A stretch of 44,477 bases of DNA from assembly GCA_017644005.1 (NCBI GenBank), contig JAEPMJ010000007.1, forward strand, positions 1 through 44,477, in the 5' to 3' direction. The stretch comes from Rhizobiaceae bacterium. GTDB lineage: Bacteria > Pseudomonadota > Alphaproteobacteria > Rhizobiales > Rhizobiaceae. The notes under the pieces were generated by a model that was given only the letters and a program-made list of their open reading frames with translations, was not told where the DNA came from and did no database searches. A program made the translations under genes and the position numbers. Shown here piece by piece: positions 16,330 to 23,968 of this stretch (positions within the stretch are counted from its first letter, which is position 1; each line of letters starts with the position of its first letter).

Positions 16330-17334
16330 ATGGCGTCATCAATCGCCATATTCGGCGCCGGATCGGTCGGCTGTTTCGTCGGCGGGCTTTGGCACCAGGC
16401 CGGCCGGGAGGTGACGCTGATCGGCCGCCCGTCGATCCGCAGCGCCGTTCGTGACAACGGACTGCGCCTCACCGGCCATGACGGGTTGGACCTCGTGCTG
16501 CACGATATTGGATTCGAAACCGAGCCGTCCGCAATGGCCGATGCCGGCGTGGTGGTCGTTACGGTCAAGGGCCCGGCAACCGCGGACGCGGCATTGCAGA
16601 TAGCCGCCCATGCGCCGGCTGAAGCGATCGTGCTCAGCCTGCAGAACGGCATCAGCAATGTTGACATTCTGCGCCATGCCCTCCCCGGCCGCACAGTGCT
16701 GCGCGGCATGGTCGGCTTCAACGTGGCGTGGCTCGGTAACGACCGCCTTCATCGAGGCACATCGGGGATGCTGGCGGCCGAGCGTCATCCGGCCACCGAA
16801 GAACTCGCCCGCCTGCTGCGCGCCACGCCCGGTGAACTCGTCCTCACCGACGCGCCGCTCGAACTCGCCTGGGGCAAACTGCTGCTCAACCTGAACAACG
16901 CCGTCAATGCGCTGTCCGGCAAGACCCTGCTGGCCCAGCTTTCCGAGCGCGCTTACCGCCGTGTGCTGGCGGCTTCCATGCGTGAGGCGCTCGGTGTGCT
17001 TGCCGCCGCCGGCATTGAACCTTCCAGGGTCGGGCCGCTGCCGCCGAAGCTCATTCCCGCCTTCGTTTCCGCACCCGACATCGTCTTCAACACCATTGGC
17101 CTCAGGCTGCAGAAGATCGACGCAAATGCACGTTCTTCCATGGCAGACGATTTTGCCGCCGGACGACCCACTGAGATCGATTTCCTCAACGGCGAGGTCG
17201 TGCGGCTTGCCGAACGCATCGGCCGGACCGCCCCGTTCAATGCACGTATCGTGGAACTGGTGCGCGAGGCCGAAGCGGGCGGACGGCGGACATGGGCCGG
17301 CGAAGAGCTTCTGGCGGCGGTGACGAGAGCCTAA
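16330..17334 (+). CDS. 2-dehydropantoate 2-reductase (PanE/ApbA family)
   Basis: A 334-aa NADPH-dependent ketopantoate reductase family enzyme, the step before pantoate in pantothenate/CoA synthesis. The N-terminal Rossmann motif is IAIFGAGSVGCFVGG (GxGxxG), followed by VVVTVKGPATADA and the family signature LSLQNGISN. The C-terminal helical domain contains ELAWGKLLLNLNNAVNALSG, with the catalytic Lys (WGKLL), and the conserved RPTEIDFLNGEVVRLAE. The ATG at 16330 has AGGAGG 8 nt upstream. Its stop overlaps the converging GST-like gene by 4 nt. Whether it is the biosynthetic PanE or a paralogue for another 2-oxo acid cannot be decided here. Confidence 0.88.
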   Translation: MASSIAIFGAGSVGCFVGGLWHQAGREVTLIGRPSIRSAVRDNGLRLTGHDGLDLVLHDIGFETEPSAMADAGVVVVTVKGPATADAALQIAAHAPAEAIVLSLQNGISNVDILRHALPGRTVLRGMVGFNVAWLGNDRLHRGTSGMLAAERHPATEELARLLRATPGELVLTDAPLELAWGKLLLNLNNAVNALSGKTLLAQLSERAYRRVLAASMREALGVLAAAGIEPSRVGPLPPKLIPAFVSAPDIVFNTIGLRLQKIDANARSSMADDFAAGRPTEIDFLNGEVVRLAERIGRTAPFNARIVELVREAEAGGRRTWAGEELLAAVTRA

Positions 17335-18101
17335 AGCGACAACGGCAGTTCGAGATGCCGCTCATACATCATGTCGCGATGTGCAAACAGAACCGGATCG
17401 AGCACGGCTTCGGTCTCCTCGTCGATGGTCGCGAAGGCGGATCGCATGTGCTTCTCCATCGCGCAGACATCTTCTGCCAGCGGCCCGAACATGCCGGCGA
17501 AGGTAGCGCAATAGATGTCCGCGGCGGTGAGCCGTTCGCCGACGATGTAGTCGCTGCCAGCGTTCTTCTGGGCCCTGAGGCGGGCGGCCAGCATGGCAAG
17601 CCCGCTACGCATTCTGCGGCGCGCAGCCTCGCCCACGCCCGGCCTGTAGCCGTATTTTCTGGAGAGATATTTCGCCACCGGCTCCGCAAAACCGCCCCGG
17701 CCCTCAAACCGCGCGTCGATCAGATCGAGCCGGCGCGACCAGCCGAGCCCGCCTTCGCCGCAAAGCTCCTGCGCGATCCCGAGAACCGTCACCCGCTCGT
17801 CTGCGTCGTCGGGAACCAGGGCCGGCTGCGGCGCAAGCCGCTCCGCCAGCGCCAGTATCTCGGACCAGCCGCTGCGCGGAGGTTCGCCATTGTAGATCGC
17901 CACCGGGCCACTGCGCTGTCCGGCCCAGCGCTTCAACTCGTCACTGTCATACACCAGCCTAACGGCAGTCCATTGAATGCCTTTGACATGCATTATCCCC
18001 TTGGCGGCCTCGCCCCAGGGGCTGGGAATGCCGCCAACGACAACCATGCGCAGGCCATCCCGCGAGATGGCATTGTCAACGCTTACGTAATCGAATGGCA
18101 C
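17331..18101 (-). CDS. Glutathione S-transferase-like protein
   Basis: A 256-aa protein with a thioredoxin-like N-terminal region (GIPSPWGEAAKGIMHVKGI, then GPVAIYNGEPPRSGWSEI, resembling the GST cis-Pro region) and an all-helical C-terminal GST domain with the typical YIVGERLTAADIYCATF segment (G-x-x-L-T-x-A-D). The usual catalytic Cys/Ser after SPW is a Gly here, so transferase activity is uncertain. I use GTG at 18099-18101 because AGGAGG lies 9 nt upstream; a close ATG is out of frame and the long frame to 18224 enters the metalloprotease gene. It lies 29 nt downstream of that metalloprotease on the same strand and overlaps the PanE-like stop. Confidence 0.8.
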   Translation of the reverse strand: MPFDYVSVDNAISRDGLRMVVVGGIPSPWGEAAKGIMHVKGIQWTAVRLVYDSDELKRWAGQRSGPVAIYNGEPPRSGWSEILALAERLAPQPALVPDDADERVTVLGIAQELCGEGGLGWSRRLDLIDARFEGRGGFAEPVAKYLSRKYGYRPGVGEAARRRMRSGLAMLAARLRAQKNAGSDYIVGERLTAADIYCATFAGMFGPLAEDVCAMEKHMRSAFATIDEETEAVLDPVLFAHRDMMYERHLELPLSL

Positions 18102-18130
18102 GGTGCCATACCTCCTGCTGTGATCCGCAC

Positions 18131-19942
18131 CTACTGATCGCCAGCCAGCGCGCGTTGAACCTTGACACCACTGTCGGCGCCGTTGCGGCCGGTATAGGTT
18201 CCCAGGCTCGCATAAGCCTCGCATCGCTTGTCGGCTTCATGGAACGTAAAGCCCATGCAGTGCCCGTCGCCCCGGCAGATATCTTCGCACTGTTCCATGC
18301 TGGTTGCGCGATGGGTATCGTAGCCCCGTCCCGGAAAGGCCTTGCCGCGGTAGCGCACCATCTCCAGAGGAGCGGACGATCGGGTCGGCTCACTCCAATG
18401 GGCCTGGATACCCGAAATCGCCTTGGGTTCGATCCTGAGGCCATCGACGCTGCCTTTGAGGAAACACCAGGCATTCCATTTGTCGAAGGTGAAGGCGACG
18501 CAGTCGGGATTGTCCGCGCAGGCCTCCGTGCAGCCGCTCAACTCCGTATTTCGGTACCGGGCAATCTCGTTGCCGATAACGTCGTGGCCTTCATAGGAGG
18601 CAAACGGAGAATTGATGCGGTAGCCGGCGACAATCGGCGCGGCGCGGCACAGCGTTTCGACATTGTGCGCGCCGTGACGGTCGCCGGAACTGCGCCCGAA
18701 CGGCATGCCGTCGACATGCAGGTGCGGTGAGGAGAATACCGGCAGCCGCCGGCAATAGGTATCCTGCCTGGAGCAGGCATTGTTGTAGGCCATCACCGAG
18801 CGCAGGCCGCGATCGACCATCACATACCCGTAATTGGTGCCGTCAGGATTGGCATCGGAGACCACATGACGGTCGTGCTCCATGCCCATATTATGACCGA
18901 GTTCGTGGATGAAGCTGTAGTTGTTCACCGCGCATTCGATATCGCTGACAGACAATGCCCAGCCGGCACGTCGCGGTTGCGCGTCGGTATTCAGCCAGCC
19001 GATCCCGCAACCGTCGCCATCCCTGGCGCGCGTCAGCAGATGCACGAAATCGGCCCTGTGTTTCTGCCGCATCCGCTGCACGAAGCCAAAGACGGTATCG
19101 TTGGGGTCGGACAGCCGGTCGAGATCGACGCCCATATCGTCGCCTTCGCGGTAGTCCACCATCTGGGCGTGCGCCAGTTCTACGAGAACCGAAAAATTGC
19201 CGCCGGTAGATTTCGCCGAATAGGCGCGGCGCAGGCCTGCCATCATCAGCCGGATATCGGCATCGATATTGGCCGAATGCGCCTTGGCCGCCGGAGTGTA
19301 GAGTATCATCACGCGCAGCGGCCCGAATGTCCGCAGCGGCAGCGATGCGTTCACGCGCCGGTCGCACATCTGGCCCAGAAACCGGGCATCGCGCTGGCTC
19401 TCGTCGCGTGCCGCGTCGGGCAGCCGCCGCGGCTCGCGTTCCTCCTCGAAGCCTTCGGCCCTGATGCGGACGACGGCGTGGTCGCCATCGCCCACAGGTA
19501 TGATGCGGTAGCGTCCGGATGGCGTGTCGAGATCGCCCACCACGCCGTCGCCTTGCAAAACAAGGTCGCAGCGGCCTGTATCCTGGGCGCCGGCCACAGT
19601 ACCCGAGAGCAGCTTGGGCTGGTCGTCGCCGGCTGCGTCGGGCTCGGGCGGAAAGCTGCATGTGGCGGTTTCGCCTTCGGGCAGCGCAATCCTCAACCGG
19701 CGTCCGCCGCGGCTGCCACCACGCATGTTGCGTCCGGCATCGGGAGACAGCGAGAAATAGGAAACGTCCCCCATGATGTCGTTGCTGATACCTGGAACGG
19801 GATCGAACAACCCGCGCCCTCGCGCTGTTTCCGATGGTTCCTCAGTGAAAAGATCGACCGTCTCCTGCGCTTGCCCGCTACCTGCCAGCCCGGCAAACAA
19901 CACCGCCGCGCAGGCAAGCCCGCGCATCATATATCCTGCCAT
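18131..19942 (-). CDS. Secreted reprolysin-type zinc metalloprotease with two PAN/Apple-like domains
   Basis: A 603-aa exported protein with a signal peptide (MMRGLACAAVLFAGLAGSGQAQ), a beta-rich pro/N-terminal region with a Cys pair, and a metzincin catalytic domain. That domain has zinc motif HELGHNMGMEHD (about residue 346) and Met-turn SVMAYN (about 384), placing it in the reprolysin-like M12B clan. Two C-terminal Cys-rich modules (about 455-520 and 520-590), with GCTEACADNPDCVAFTFD and QCEDICRGDGHCMGFTFH, look like PAN/Apple domains that bind protein or carbohydrate. The start is uncertain: ATG 19942, 19930, 19927 or 19987 are all in frame, and AGGA best suits 19927. It is probably exported to the periplasm or medium. 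No specific inhibitor or secretion partner is adjacent. Confidence 0.87.
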   Translation of the reverse strand: MAGYMMRGLACAAVLFAGLAGSGQAQETVDLFTEEPSETARGRGLFDPVPGISNDIMGDVSYFSLSPDAGRNMRGGSRGGRRLRIALPEGETATCSFPPEPDAAGDDQPKLLSGTVAGAQDTGRCDLVLQGDGVVGDLDTPSGRYRIIPVGDGDHAVVRIRAEGFEEEREPRRLPDAARDESQRDARFLGQMCDRRVNASLPLRTFGPLRVMILYTPAAKAHSANIDADIRLMMAGLRRAYSAKSTGGNFSVLVELAHAQMVDYREGDDMGVDLDRLSDPNDTVFGFVQRMRQKHRADFVHLLTRARDGDGCGIGWLNTDAQPRRAGWALSVSDIECAVNNYSFIHELGHNMGMEHDRHVVSDANPDGTNYGYVMVDRGLRSVMAYNNACSRQDTYCRRLPVFSSPHLHVDGMPFGRSSGDRHGAHNVETLCRAAPIVAGYRINSPFASYEGHDVIGNEIARYRNTELSGCTEACADNPDCVAFTFDKWNAWCFLKGSVDGLRIEPKAISGIQAHWSEPTRSSAPLEMVRYRGKAFPGRGYDTHRATSMEQCEDICRGDGHCMGFTFHEADKRCEAYASLGTYTGRNGADSGVKVQRALAGDQ

Positions 19943-20158
19943 CGAAAGCCCACCCAAAGCTTCGAGCCCAAACCGAAACGGCAGCATCTGCCGCCCTCGC
20001 CCAATCCACAGCGCGCCTGACTGCGCCCGAAGATTTCGGCGCGTATGAGTGTGGCCGTGAATGCGGCGATTTTCAAATCCAGGAAAGTCCCTTCCAACGC
20101 CTTCAATACGTTGGCTTTTTCTGCGCGCACCTTCAACCCGCGCGAGAATGCCGCCGCA

Positions 20159-20581
20159 TTATGACCCCAAATGCAGCATCACCTCGCGCCGGTGTGGCCG
20201 GTCCCTATGCTCGAACAGATAGATGCCCTGCCATGTGCCCAGCATCAGCTTGCCGCCGCTCACCGGGATCGACAGCGACACCGCGTTCAGCGCCGCCTTG
20301 ATGTGAGCCGGCATATCGTCCGGGCCCTCGATTGTGTGCCGGACCCAGCTCATCGAGGCGTCATCGGATGGGGGCACGAGGCGGCGAAAGAAGGCGTTGA
20401 GGTCGCGCCGCACATCCGGGTCGGCGTTTTCCTGGACGACGAGCGAACAGGACGTATGGCGCACGAACAGCGTGAGGAGCCCATCCCCGCTGCTTGCATT
20501 GCGTACGAAATCGACCGCCCTGTCGGTGAATTCGTAGAGCCCCTGACCGTCAGTCGTGATCGTAAGCAAAGTCTGCGCCAT
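20159..20581 (-). CDS. yjbQ: YjbQ-family protein (secondary thiamine-phosphate synthase type)
   Basis: A 140-aa protein of the YjbQ/UPF0047 family. Signatures are FVRNASSGDGLLTLFVRHTSCSL, written in part as LFVRHTSCSLVVQENADPDV, the central RHTIEGPDDMPAHIKA and the C-terminal GTWQGIYLFEHRDRPHRREV, which carries His residues for metal binding. E. coli YjbQ has weak thiamine-phosphate synthase activity; the physiological role is unknown. The start MAQTLLTITTDG (ATG 20579-20581) matches the family N-terminus; the longer frame to 20659 does not. It is monocistronic, between the metalloprotease and the VOC gene. Confidence 0.92.
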   Translation of the reverse strand: MAQTLLTITTDGQGLYEFTDRAVDFVRNASSGDGLLTLFVRHTSCSLVVQENADPDVRRDLNAFFRRLVPPSDDASMSWVRHTIEGPDDMPAHIKAALNAVSLSIPVSGGKLMLGTWQGIYLFEHRDRPHRREVMLHLGS

Positions 20582-20667
20582 CAAAACACGATAGGCGCCG
20601 CGTCGGTTATCGAAAAGTCCGCCTGCCGCCGGCCGCGCTTGCGCGCAGCCGGCTTGCAACTGGGCGG

Positions 20668-21096
20668 TCAGGCAGTGGGAACCGCATCGGCAGAATATTG
20701 TGCCGCGAACTCGGCACTTGGCGGGATCGGCTTGATGATGTCGATCAGGACGCCATTGGGGTCGCGGGTAATGAAATGGCGCTGGCCGAATGCCTCGTCG
20801 CGCAGCGAAAGCAGTATCGGCAACCCCGCGGCCGCCAGCCTGTCGTGCACGCTGTCGACGTCCTCGACCTCGAAATTGATGATCAGCCCGGAGGTCCGTC
20901 CCCGGCCTTCGGCTGGGATCGTGTCGTGATCGCCCTGCAGGATGGCGAGATTGACATCGCTGTTCTCGGTTGACTGCAGATGCACGTACCAGTCGCTGTC
21001 GAACATCGCCTGAAACCGGAAATGCTCGATGTAGAAGGCCGCGGTTGCGGCCACGTCGTCAGTCAACAGAACGGGATAGTAGTTCGTGGATTTCAT
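20668..21096 (-). CDS. VOC-family (glyoxalase/bleomycin-resistance-like) protein
   Basis: A 142-aa vicinal-oxygen-chelate protein with two beta-alpha-beta-beta-beta modules: [20 protein letters not shown] at the N-terminus and [19 protein letters not shown] with the late [16 protein letters not shown]. It lacks a clear His at the first metal position but has Glu/Asp at later ones, so enzymatic activity or simple ligand binding are both possible. It starts 23 nt from the first of two identical palindromes and is divergent from a TetR gene, which almost certainly represses it. Such TetR-VOC pairs often handle a toxic small molecule; which one is unknown. Confidence 0.88.
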   Translation of the reverse strand: MKSTNYYPVLLTDDVAATAAFYIEHFRFQAMFDSDWYVHLQSTENSDVNLAILQGDHDTIPAEGRGRTSGLIINFEVEDVDSVHDRLAAAGLPILLSLRDEAFGQRHFITRDPNGVLIDIIKPIPPSAEFAAQYSADAVPTA

Positions 21097-21118
21097 TGCG
21101 TTTGGCTCCGTTTGCCGT

Positions 21119-21164
21119 TACATACAGGCTGTATGTAGGTGGAATTAACATACAGGCTGTATGT
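21119..21164. promoter_or_regulatory. Twin 17-bp TetR operators between VOC and tetR genes
   Basis: Two identical palindromes ACATACAG-G-CTGTATGT lie at 21120-21136 and 21148-21164, centres 28 bp apart. The first extends to 19 bp (21119-21137). The second ends at the base before the tetR start codon, and the first ends 23 nt upstream of the VOC start. This arrangement fits autorepression plus repression of the VOC gene. Confidence 0.88.
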
Positions 21165-21764
21165 ATGCAACAAGAATCTGCAAGACGCTCGAACCGCGAC
21201 CGCACGGACGCCACACGCGCCGCGCTCATTGCCGCCGCCCGTGCCCTGTTCGTCGACAAGGGATACGCCTCCACAGGCACGCCGGAGATTGTCGGCGCGG
21301 CGGGCGTCACGCGCGGCGCGCTCTATCATCACTTTGCCGACAAGGAGGCGCTGTTCCGGGCCGTGGTCGAGCAGGAGGCAGAATTCGTTGCTGCCGAGAT
21401 CGAACGGGCAGCACCGTCCGATGCCGCCGATCTGGCATCTGCCCTGAGCGCCGGCGGCCGCGCCTATCTGGAAGCCATGCGCCTGCCAGGCCGCACCCGT
21501 CTTCTGTTGCTCGACGGGCCGGCGGTACTCGGCCGCGCGGTCATGGACGAGATCGACTCCCGCCATGGCAACCGCACATTGCGCGAAGGCCTCGATGCTG
21601 CCATGCGCGCCGGTGCCCTGCCCCGCCTGCCGCTTGAAACACTGACGGCTCTCCTCGGCGCAATGTATGACCGGGCCGCCCTGGCGGTGGCCAACGGTGC
21701 GCGCTTGGACGATCATGTTGTTGTCATGGAAGCGCTGCTGGCCGGGATCGCAAGGCAGCGCTAA
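21165..21764 (+). CDS. TetR-family regulator of the divergent VOC gene
   Basis: A 199-aa repressor. The N-terminal HTH is clear: TRAALIAAARALFVDKGYASTGTPEIVGAAGV, given in part, then TRGALYHHFADKEALFRAVVE (recognition helix and following helix). The C-terminal ligand domain is Ala/Leu-rich (TetR_C-like, with LLLLDGPAVLG typical of one subgroup). The ATG at 21165 directly follows a palindromic operator and has no good Shine-Dalgarno, so the mRNA may be leaderless or nearly so. It likely represses itself and the VOC gene in the absence of a small ligand. Confidence 0.9.
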   Translation: MQQESARRSNRDRTDATRAALIAAARALFVDKGYASTGTPEIVGAAGVTRGALYHHFADKEALFRAVVEQEAEFVAAEIERAAPSDAADLASALSAGGRAYLEAMRLPGRTRLLLLDGPAVLGRAVMDEIDSRHGNRTLREGLDAAMRAGALPRLPLETLTALLGAMYDRAALAVANGARLDDHVVVMEALLAGIARQR

Positions 21765-21779
21765 GCCGGCCCGGACCGG

Positions 21780-22340
21780 CTAGCGCTTCAGAAGGAGCTC
21801 CAGCAGCGCCAGCAAGTCTGCTTCTCTCTGCGTGTTTTGTGATGGCGCCAGTTGCTCCAGACCGATGAGCGCGGCGTAAAGTTGCCGTGCGCTTTGCAGT
21901 GCGTCCGCCTCGGGCAGGCCGGCAGCCCGAAAAAGCGAAGTCACATAGCCGAGCCGCCGTTCATCCATCTGCGTTATCAGCTGCGCGATCTCGCTGTCAT
22001 AGCGCCCCCACTCGCGCAGCGCCGCCTCCACGCCTGCGCCGCCATACGCATCGGCGATGTCGCTTGTCACCTGGGCGATCAAATGTCGCAGCCGCTCCTG
22101 CGGGCCCTCCGCCGCGGCGTCGACCCAGGCAATCACCGCTTCATTAGCGGCGACCCGCCAGGTCTCCTGCATCGCAGCTTTCAGGTGAGCCAGGTCTTTG
22201 AAGTGCCAGTAGAATGATCCCTTGCTGACGCCCAGATCACGCGCAATCGGCTCCACGCGAACAGCACTCGGCCCACCCTGCGTAAGTGCACGGAAAGCTG
22301 CCCTTACCCAGTCCGAAGCGCTCATCCTGTCCTTTGTCAT
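21780..22340 (-). CDS. TetR-family regulator facing a small membrane protein
   Basis: A 186-aa repressor with HTH segments ASDWVRAAFRALTQGGPSAV and ARDLGVSKGSFYWHFKDLAHL, followed by a helical ligand-binding domain (EWGRYDSEIAQLITQMDERR). Two upstream in-frame ATGs (22376, 22352) overlap or precede an operator-like palindrome, so I use 22340; 22325, with AAGGA nearby, is an alternative. Its promoter region carries two ATACG-N4-CGTAT sites, and the divergent gene encodes a small membrane protein that is the likely target. The ligand is unknown. Confidence 0.87.
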   Translation of the reverse strand: MTKDRMSASDWVRAAFRALTQGGPSAVRVEPIARDLGVSKGSFYWHFKDLAHLKAAMQETWRVAANEAVIAWVDAAAEGPQERLRHLIAQVTSDIADAYGGAGVEAALREWGRYDSEIAQLITQMDERRLGYVTSLFRAAGLPEADALQSARQLYAALIGLEQLAPSQNTQREADLLALLELLLKR

Positions 22341-22350
22341 GCACCGATCC

Positions 22351-22406
22351 ATACGCCAGCGTATTGTTTCCGGCAAGCAGCACGGCTAGACTATACGCTA
22401 CCGTAT
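22351..22406. promoter_or_regulatory. Two ATACG-N4-CGTAT TetR operator sites
   Basis: ATACGCCAGCGTAT (22351-22364) and ATACGCTACCGTAT (22393-22406) share the pattern ATACG-N4-CGTAT. Their centres are 42 bp apart, close to four helical turns, which would put two repressor dimers on the same DNA face. The sites lie between a tetR gene and the divergent membrane-protein gene. Confidence 0.82.
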
Positions 22407-22422
22407 GGATGGAGCTCGTCAC

Positions 22423-22806
22423 ATGAACCGCTACCTGCTTGCCGCCGCCATCATGTCTTTTCTGACCATGCTGGTTCACGTCTTTCTTGGCGGTCCTGAA
22501 GTGCTCGACCCGGGTCTTGCCAGCCCGCTCGACGACGTCTGGAAGGCCGTCTTCATCGTCATCTGGCACGCTGTCACGGCAGTTCTGCTGATCAACGCCA
22601 TCGCCCTGGCAATTGCAGCGCGAGCCGCGGGCGCGATGCCTGTCGCGCTGCTGGTCGCAGCCCAGTACCTCGCCTTCACGGCGCTGTTCCTGTTCTACGG
22701 AGCAACCATGCTCGGCACGCTCTGGCCAATGCCGCAATGGATCATCTTCATCGCAATCGCTGCAGTGATCCTGTGGCCTTACCGCCCGCGACGACGGCTT
22801 TCGTGA
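22423..22806 (+). CDS. Small four-TM membrane protein of unknown function
   Basis: A 127-aa integral membrane protein with four hydrophobic segments (about residues 5-24, 42-66, 70-93, 99-117). The last ends in the positive tail WPYRPRRRLS. Short polar features are HVFLGGPEVLD between TM1 and TM2 and a His in TM2 (FIVIWHAVTA). I do not recognise the family. The ATG at 22423 has GGAG 8 nt upstream and is preferred over the in-frame ATG at 22405, which overlaps an operator. Its position behind twin TetR operators suggests inducible expression in response to a small molecule. Confidence 0.75.
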   Translation: MNRYLLAAAIMSFLTMLVHVFLGGPEVLDPGLASPLDDVWKAVFIVIWHAVTAVLLINAIALAIAARAAGAMPVALLVAAQYLAFTALFLFYGATMLGTLWPMPQWIIFIAIAAVILWPYRPRRRLS

Positions 22807-22941
22807 ACCGGCCAGACGGCATGATTTGACCATGTCCTGATTGGCATCCACCGCACGCTGTAGCCCGATATGCATTGACCGAAACCGATTTGAAGCAGAC
22901 GATGGCGATAATGAGCGTGTGAAGCCAGATCGGGATTTGAC

Positions 22942-23271
22942 ATGACAGACCTAAAGGCTCGCAAAAAGCAGCTTGTAGCTCGCCTTTCCGAGCTCGACGA
23001 GCGCCTCAGGAATATCGAGGACCTGCTCGATGACGCGCCGAACCCGGACTGGGAGGAGAACGCCATCGAGCAGGAGGGCGACGAGGTTCTGGAAAGTCTG
23101 GGAACCAGCGGGCTGGCCGAATACCGCGCAATCCGCGCCGCGCTCGATCGTATCAAGGCCGGCACTTACGGCACTTGCGTGAAATGTGGCCAGCCGATCG
23201 AGGAAGAACGCCTCGATCTTCTCCCGCAAACGCCATTGTGCAGCGAGTGCGCGGCCGAGGCTGCTGCCTAG
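22942..23271 (+). CDS. DksA/TraR-family C4 zinc-finger protein
   Basis: A 109-aa protein with an N-terminal coiled coil (LKARKKQLVARLSELDERLRNIEDLLDD) and a C-terminal four-cysteine zinc finger (CVKCGQPI ... LCSECAA), the TraR/DksA layout. The conserved YGTCVKCGQPIEEERL block is typical. Such proteins bind the RNA polymerase secondary channel; short members may also act without ppGpp. The coil tip here reads DAPNPDWEENA, which replaces the DxxDxA tip of DksA, so RNA polymerase action is uncertain. It is monocistronic, and its stop overlaps the converging TetR gene by 4 nt. Confidence 0.88.
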   Translation: MTDLKARKKQLVARLSELDERLRNIEDLLDDAPNPDWEENAIEQEGDEVLESLGTSGLAEYRAIRAALDRIKAGTYGTCVKCGQPIEEERLDLLPQTPLCSECAAEAAA

Positions 23272-23885
23272 CGCCGGATATCGCCGGCATTGAGATATCC
23301 GAGCACGGCACGCTCCAGCCGCGCGCACAACTGAGCGAAATCGCGTTCGCCGCCCTGAACGGCGGCATCGACCATTCCGTGGCACATGGCAATCAGGTCG
23401 AGGGCGGCCACGTCCGGCTCGGCTACACCATGGTCGGCCACTACGCCGACAACTAGCTCGCGCAGCCGCTGCTTCAGCTGCCCGGTTTCCGCGTCAAGCG
23501 GCAGGTCCGCTTCCTCGCGTTCCAGCACCTGTGCCAATGCCGGACGCCGCAGATGGTGGCGCACCGCGGCGCGCACCAGCGCCCGCGCCGCGCCCGGCAG
23601 ATCCTCTCCGCGCGACTGACGTACGGCCTCCTTGAAATCGTCCAGCATTTCGCGGCGCATCTGCCGCACCAGCACCGCGACGATCGCTTCCTTGCCGGGA
23701 AAGTACTGATAGAGCGAACCGACCGAGACTCCGGCGAGTTCTGCAACGTGGTTTGTGGTGAAGGCTTGTCGCCCTTCAGATTCCAGAATGCGAGCAGCAG
23801 CCTCGAGAATCGCGTCGCAGGTCGCGCGACTGCGGCCTTGGAGCGGCGTTTTGCGCGGGTTCAGCGGTTTGGCGGCGACACTCAT
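23268..23885 (-). CDS. TetR-family regulator of the divergent SDR/methyltransferase operon
   Basis: A 205-aa repressor with HTH region RATCDAILEAAARILESEG and the recognition helix in ELAGVSVGSLYQYFPGKEAIV. The C-terminal part (VLVRQMRREMLDDF... and QLCARLERAVLGYL) resembles the TetR_C_17-like groups. The Lys/Arg/Pro-rich N-terminal tail (KPLNPRKTPLQGRSRA) is common in this subgroup and may contact the minor groove. The ATG at 23883-23885 is used; the frame to 23978 crosses the divergent SDR gene's leader. An 8-bp inverted repeat immediately upstream is a candidate operator. Confidence 0.88.
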   Translation of the reverse strand: MSVAAKPLNPRKTPLQGRSRATCDAILEAAARILESEGRQAFTTNHVAELAGVSVGSLYQYFPGKEAIVAVLVRQMRREMLDDFKEAVRQSRGEDLPGAARALVRAAVRHHLRRPALAQVLEREEADLPLDAETGQLKQRLRELVVGVVADHGVAEPDVAALDLIAMCHGMVDAAVQGGERDFAQLCARLERAVLGYLNAGDIRR

Positions 23886-23886
23886 G

Positions 23887-23922
23887 TGATGCGAGTAGAA
23901 ATGTGAGCAATTATTCGCATCA
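23887..23922. promoter_or_regulatory. Inverted repeat TGATGCGA...TCGCATCA between tetR and SDR genes
   Basis: TGATGCGA (23887-23894) and its exact complement TCGCATCA (23915-23922) are separated by 20 bp. The left arm begins directly at the tetR start and the right arm lies 47 nt before the SDR start. It is a plausible operator for the adjacent TetR protein, though the wide spacing could mean two half-sites or coincidence. Confidence 0.55.
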
Positions 23923-23968
23923 TGATGACCCAGACACGAATTTGCAACCCGCAGGAGACGCCACCGGC

